A DNA stretch of 7,824 nucleotides from the NCBI GenBank assembly GCA_000380705.1, contig AQYM01000032.1, forward strand, positions 61,221 to 69,044, written 5' to 3'. This DNA comes from Crenarchaeota archaeon SCGC AAA471-B05. GTDB lineage: Archaea; Thermoproteota; Thermoprotei; Gearchaeales; Gearchaeaceae. Below are positions 6,102 to 7,824 of the stretch, one piece after another. Each line of letters starts with the position of its first letter. The stretch's first letter is position 1. Made by a program: the position numbers and the translations under genes. The notes beneath the pieces are model-generated. The model made no database searches. It was not told where the DNA came from and saw only the letters and a program-made list of their open reading frames with translations.

Positions 6102-7610
6102 CTACTTTTTAACGGGAATTCCAGCCTCTTCAAATTTTATTTCATTTCTTAAAAGCTTGTTTAATATATTTACAAGATCTGTTACTTTTATCCTTATTTG
6201 ATTCCAATCATCTCTATTTCTTATTGTAACTGTTTCATCATTTAAAGTTTGATAATCGACTGTTATACAATAAGGAACACCAATTTCATCATACTTGGCA
6301 TAGGCTTTACCAATATACTCTGTATCATCGTAGACACAATCAATACCTTTTTCCTTTAAATTTAGATATATCTTATAAGCCATTTCAGGTATACCATCTT
6401 TTCTTACCAAAGGTAGAACTGCAGCATGATAAGGAGCTATTTCGCTGGGCAATTTTAATATAATTCTTCCATCTCTTTCTGAATAAGCTAAACTTAGACT
6501 ACAAAGCATTAATCTTTCTAAGCCAAAAGAAGGTTCAGCTACGTATGGGTAAAATTTTTCTATAACTTTTCCTTCCTTTATTCTTTCTGCTACCAATTCT
6601 ACGCCGCTTTTTATGGAATGGTTTCTAAGATCATAATCTGTCCTTAAGGCAAAACCAGCAACTTCTATAGGATTGCCGTTAATAACTACCATATGATCGA
6701 ATGTCTGGGATGAATAATGTGCTCTTTCTGAAGGTAATTTTTCTATAAAGTACTGTTTTTCGTACGGTATTCCTAATTTTTGAATAAATTCTTGGGATAA
6801 ATACATGAAATATGCTAACCATTCAGAGAGGACAATTTTATTTTTTAAAGCTGTTTCTATACTAATTTCTTTAATCCCAAGGTTTTTATTCCTACTTTCA
6901 ATATCTAATATCCTTATTTTTTTTGAATAAATTTCGTTTATTAAATTACAATTTGGGTTTTGGGGGTCATAAAAAAATTCCAAATCTATTATAGTAAACT
7001 CTCTCATACGATACAAGCTTTTTCTAGGAGCTATTTCATTTCTTTGGACTTTACCTAGCTGAACCACTCCAAATGGTAATTTCTTTCTTGCAATTTCATA
7101 CATTCTTTTGAAGTTTATGAATATTCCTTGTGCTGCTTCAGGTCTCAGGTAGCCTATATCTGTAGAAAAAGGTCCTATGTTTGTTTTCATTAAAAGATTA
7201 AAATAAGAAGGTTTTTCAAATTCTCCTTTACATTCTATACAGCGAATGTTATTTTCCTTTATATATTTTTCTATTTCATCTAAGCTCCAACTTTCTATAT
7301 TTTCTACTTCGATTATTTGATCAACTCTGTATTTGTTTTTACAAGAGGAACAAGTTAAAACTATATCGGTAAAATGTTTTATATGTCCTGAAGCTTCAAA
7401 AACTATCTCAGGCATAACTATTGGAGTAGATATTTCATAAATAAAATCATGTTTTAAAATGAACATTTTTCTCCATAAATTTTCTATATTTTTTAAAATT
7501 TTGATACCCAAAGGTCCGAAATCTATAAATCCTGATACTCCACCGTATATTTCAAATGAGGGCCAAAATATACCTCTTCTTTTAGCAAGTTGAATCAATT
7601 TTTCATTCAT
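6102..7610 (-). CDS. glyS: Glycyl-tRNA synthetase (class II, dimeric eukaryote/archaeal type)
   Basis: Encodes 502 residues that charge tRNA-Gly with glycine using ATP in the cytoplasm. Motif 1 region: GGVSGFIDFGPLGIKILKNI (23-42). A four-cysteine zinc-ribbon-like insertion has CSSC (C87, C90) and CIEC (C124, C127). Motif 2: LRPEAAQGIF (155-164) and VQRNEIAPRKSLYRMREF (188-205). A glycine-pocket stretch EVAGFALRTDYDL lies at 316-328. Motif 3: PSFGLERLML (360-369) with the ATP-binding arginine R366. The anticodon-binding domain runs from about 386 to 487 (LPSEIAPYHAAVLPL onward, then IGKAYAKYDEIGVPYC). Archaeal relatives are commonly nearer 570 residues, so this one is compact, mainly from short insertions between motifs 2 and 3; all core motifs are intact. 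The ATG gives the usual KLIQLAKRRGIFWPSFEIYGG start and has no Shine-Dalgarno sequence, consistent with a leaderless transcript. Confidence 0.97.
   Translation of the reverse strand: MNEKLIQLAKRRGIFWPSFEIYGGVSGFIDFGPLGIKILKNIENLWRKMFILKHDFIYEISTPIVMPEIVFEASGHIKHFTDIVLTCSSCKNKYRVDQIIEVENIESWSLDEIEKYIKENNIRCIECKGEFEKPSYFNLLMKTNIGPFSTDIGYLRPEAAQGIFINFKRMYEIARKKLPFGVVQLGKVQRNEIAPRKSLYRMREFTIIDLEFFYDPQNPNCNLINEIYSKKIRILDIESRNKNLGIKEISIETALKNKIVLSEWLAYFMYLSQEFIQKLGIPYEKQYFIEKLPSERAHYSSQTFDHMVVINGNPIEVAGFALRTDYDLRNHSIKSGVELVAERIKEGKVIEKFYPYVAEPSFGLERLMLCSLSLAYSERDGRIILKLPSEIAPYHAAVLPLVRKDGIPEMAYKIYLNLKEKGIDCVYDDTEYIGKAYAKYDEIGVPYCITVDYQTLNDETVTIRNRDDWNQIRIKVTDLVNILNKLLRNEIKFEEAGIPVKK
6105..6111 (+). 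terminator. Possible short T-run terminator of the surface protein gene
   Basis: CTTTTTA starts four bases after the TAA of the surface protein gene, within the final codons of glyS (Lys-Lys before its stop). Five T residues make a weak but well-placed termination tract. Confidence 0.3.
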
Positions 7611-7626
7611 AATTCTAAATTTTTTC

Positions 7627-7645
7627 TTATAAAATAAATTTCTAT
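7627..7645 (-). promoter_or_regulatory. BRE/TATA-like promoter of glyS
   Basis: Minus strand ATAGAAA (7645-7639) then TTTATTTTATAA lies about 17-35 bases before the glyS ATG. This is the position and purine-then-T/A pattern of a BRE plus TATA box for a leaderless or near-leaderless message. Confidence 0.45.
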
Positions 7646-7646
7646 G

Positions 7647-7677
7647 AATAGTCCTAAAGCTTTAAGCTTTAACTATT
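7647..7677. repeat. 31-bp imperfect palindrome upstream of the glyS promoter
   Basis: Outer arms are AATAGT (7647-7652) and ACTATT (7672-7677), and inner arms are AAAGCTT (7656-7662) and AAGCTTT (7664-7670) around a single central T at 7663. All arms are perfect reverse complements, separated only by CCT on one side and A on the other. It sits immediately upstream of the glyS BRE/TATA in the divergent intergenic region. This is where an archaeal dimeric regulator could bind, so it is an operator candidate. It could instead form a cruciform or RNA hairpin. Confidence 0.5.
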
Positions 7678-7748
7678 TAAAATAATTAAAATACGTATGC
7701 GAACTTGGCAATATCCAAAAATTAATCCAAAGTACTAAACTCAAGTCA

Positions 7749-7780
7749 TGCAAACTTATATAATTATCTCTTATATATTA
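7749..7780 (+). promoter_or_regulatory. TATA/BRE-like promoter of the right-edge gene
   Basis: GCAAAC followed by TTATATAA (7756-7763) looks like a BRE plus TATA box placed to start transcription about nine bases before the ATG at 7795. A second TATA-like TTATATAT at 7771-7778 is rather close to the ATG. No Shine-Dalgarno sequence is present. Confidence 0.45.
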
Positions 7781-7794
7781 AAACAATAATAAGT

Positions 7795-7824
7795 ATGGCT
7801 AGAGTAACTAAGAGAAGAATATTA
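7795..7824 (+). CDS. Start of an unidentified CDS, cut by right window edge
   Basis: An ATG at 7795 begins ten open codons, MARVTKRRIL, that run off the window. Support is the well-placed TATA/BRE upstream, the divergent layout with glyS, and a plausible basic N-terminus such as nucleic-acid-binding proteins often have. Ten residues do not allow a family to be named. Confidence 0.5.
   Translation, partial: MARVTKRRIL

Noticed and set aside
7644..7685. Short plus-strand frame starting MNSPKALSF, 13 codons
   Set aside because: It overlaps the palindrome and faces away from a promoter; no coding evidence.

Overview
The window is strongly A+T-rich and looks like a piece of a thermophilic crenarchaeal (Thermoproteota) chromosome, most plausibly Sulfolobales or a close relative. 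This rests on three archaeal tRNA-biology proteins: a crenarchaeal-type EndA with FYGRP...KPK and GPGLDHAP motifs, a DTD2-type D-aminoacyl-tRNA deacylase with GGPHY, and an archaeal GlyRS. It also rests on A/T-rich TATA/BRE-like promoters roughly 25 bases before start codons, with almost no Shine-Dalgarno sites (leaderless translation), and on a secreted, sequon-rich, single-anchor surface protein. The lineage is inferred, not proven.

Left part (1-1583, minus strand): a compact unit transcribed right to left. It holds the tRNA-splicing endonuclease endA, then dtdA three bases later, then a third open frame that runs off the left edge and has no ATG. Diverging from endA across 43 bp is a multi-pass membrane protein of the UPF0104/flippase-like family (1627-2622, plus). 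Convergent with that gene is a small 89-residue protein (2657-2926, minus). It looks like a stand-alone Cdc48/VAT N-terminal double-psi beta-barrel domain.

Middle (2937-3308): about 370 bases with no convincing gene. It contains the promoters of the two flanking genes, a possible pseudoknot fold, and a minus-strand stretch poor in stop codons that may be a decayed coding sequence.

Right part: a 930-residue exported protein (3309-6101, plus) with a signal peptide, repeated Ig/CARDB/DUF11-like beta domains, about 29 N-glycosylation sequons and a C-terminal membrane anchor. Its stop codon directly abuts the stop codon of glyS (6102-7610, minus). Each gene's T-rich terminator-like tract therefore lies inside the other's coding sequence. 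A 184-bp divergent intergenic region with a 31-bp imperfect palindrome separates glyS from the first ten codons of another plus-strand gene (7795 to the edge).

Functionally the window is housekeeping: tRNA splicing (endA), tRNA charging (glyS) and proofreading of D-aminoacyl-tRNA (dtdA), mixed with cell-envelope genes. I see no mobile element, CRISPR array, toxin-antitoxin pair, tRNA or rRNA. The least described parts are the 89-residue barrel protein, the big surface protein and the intergenic structures.
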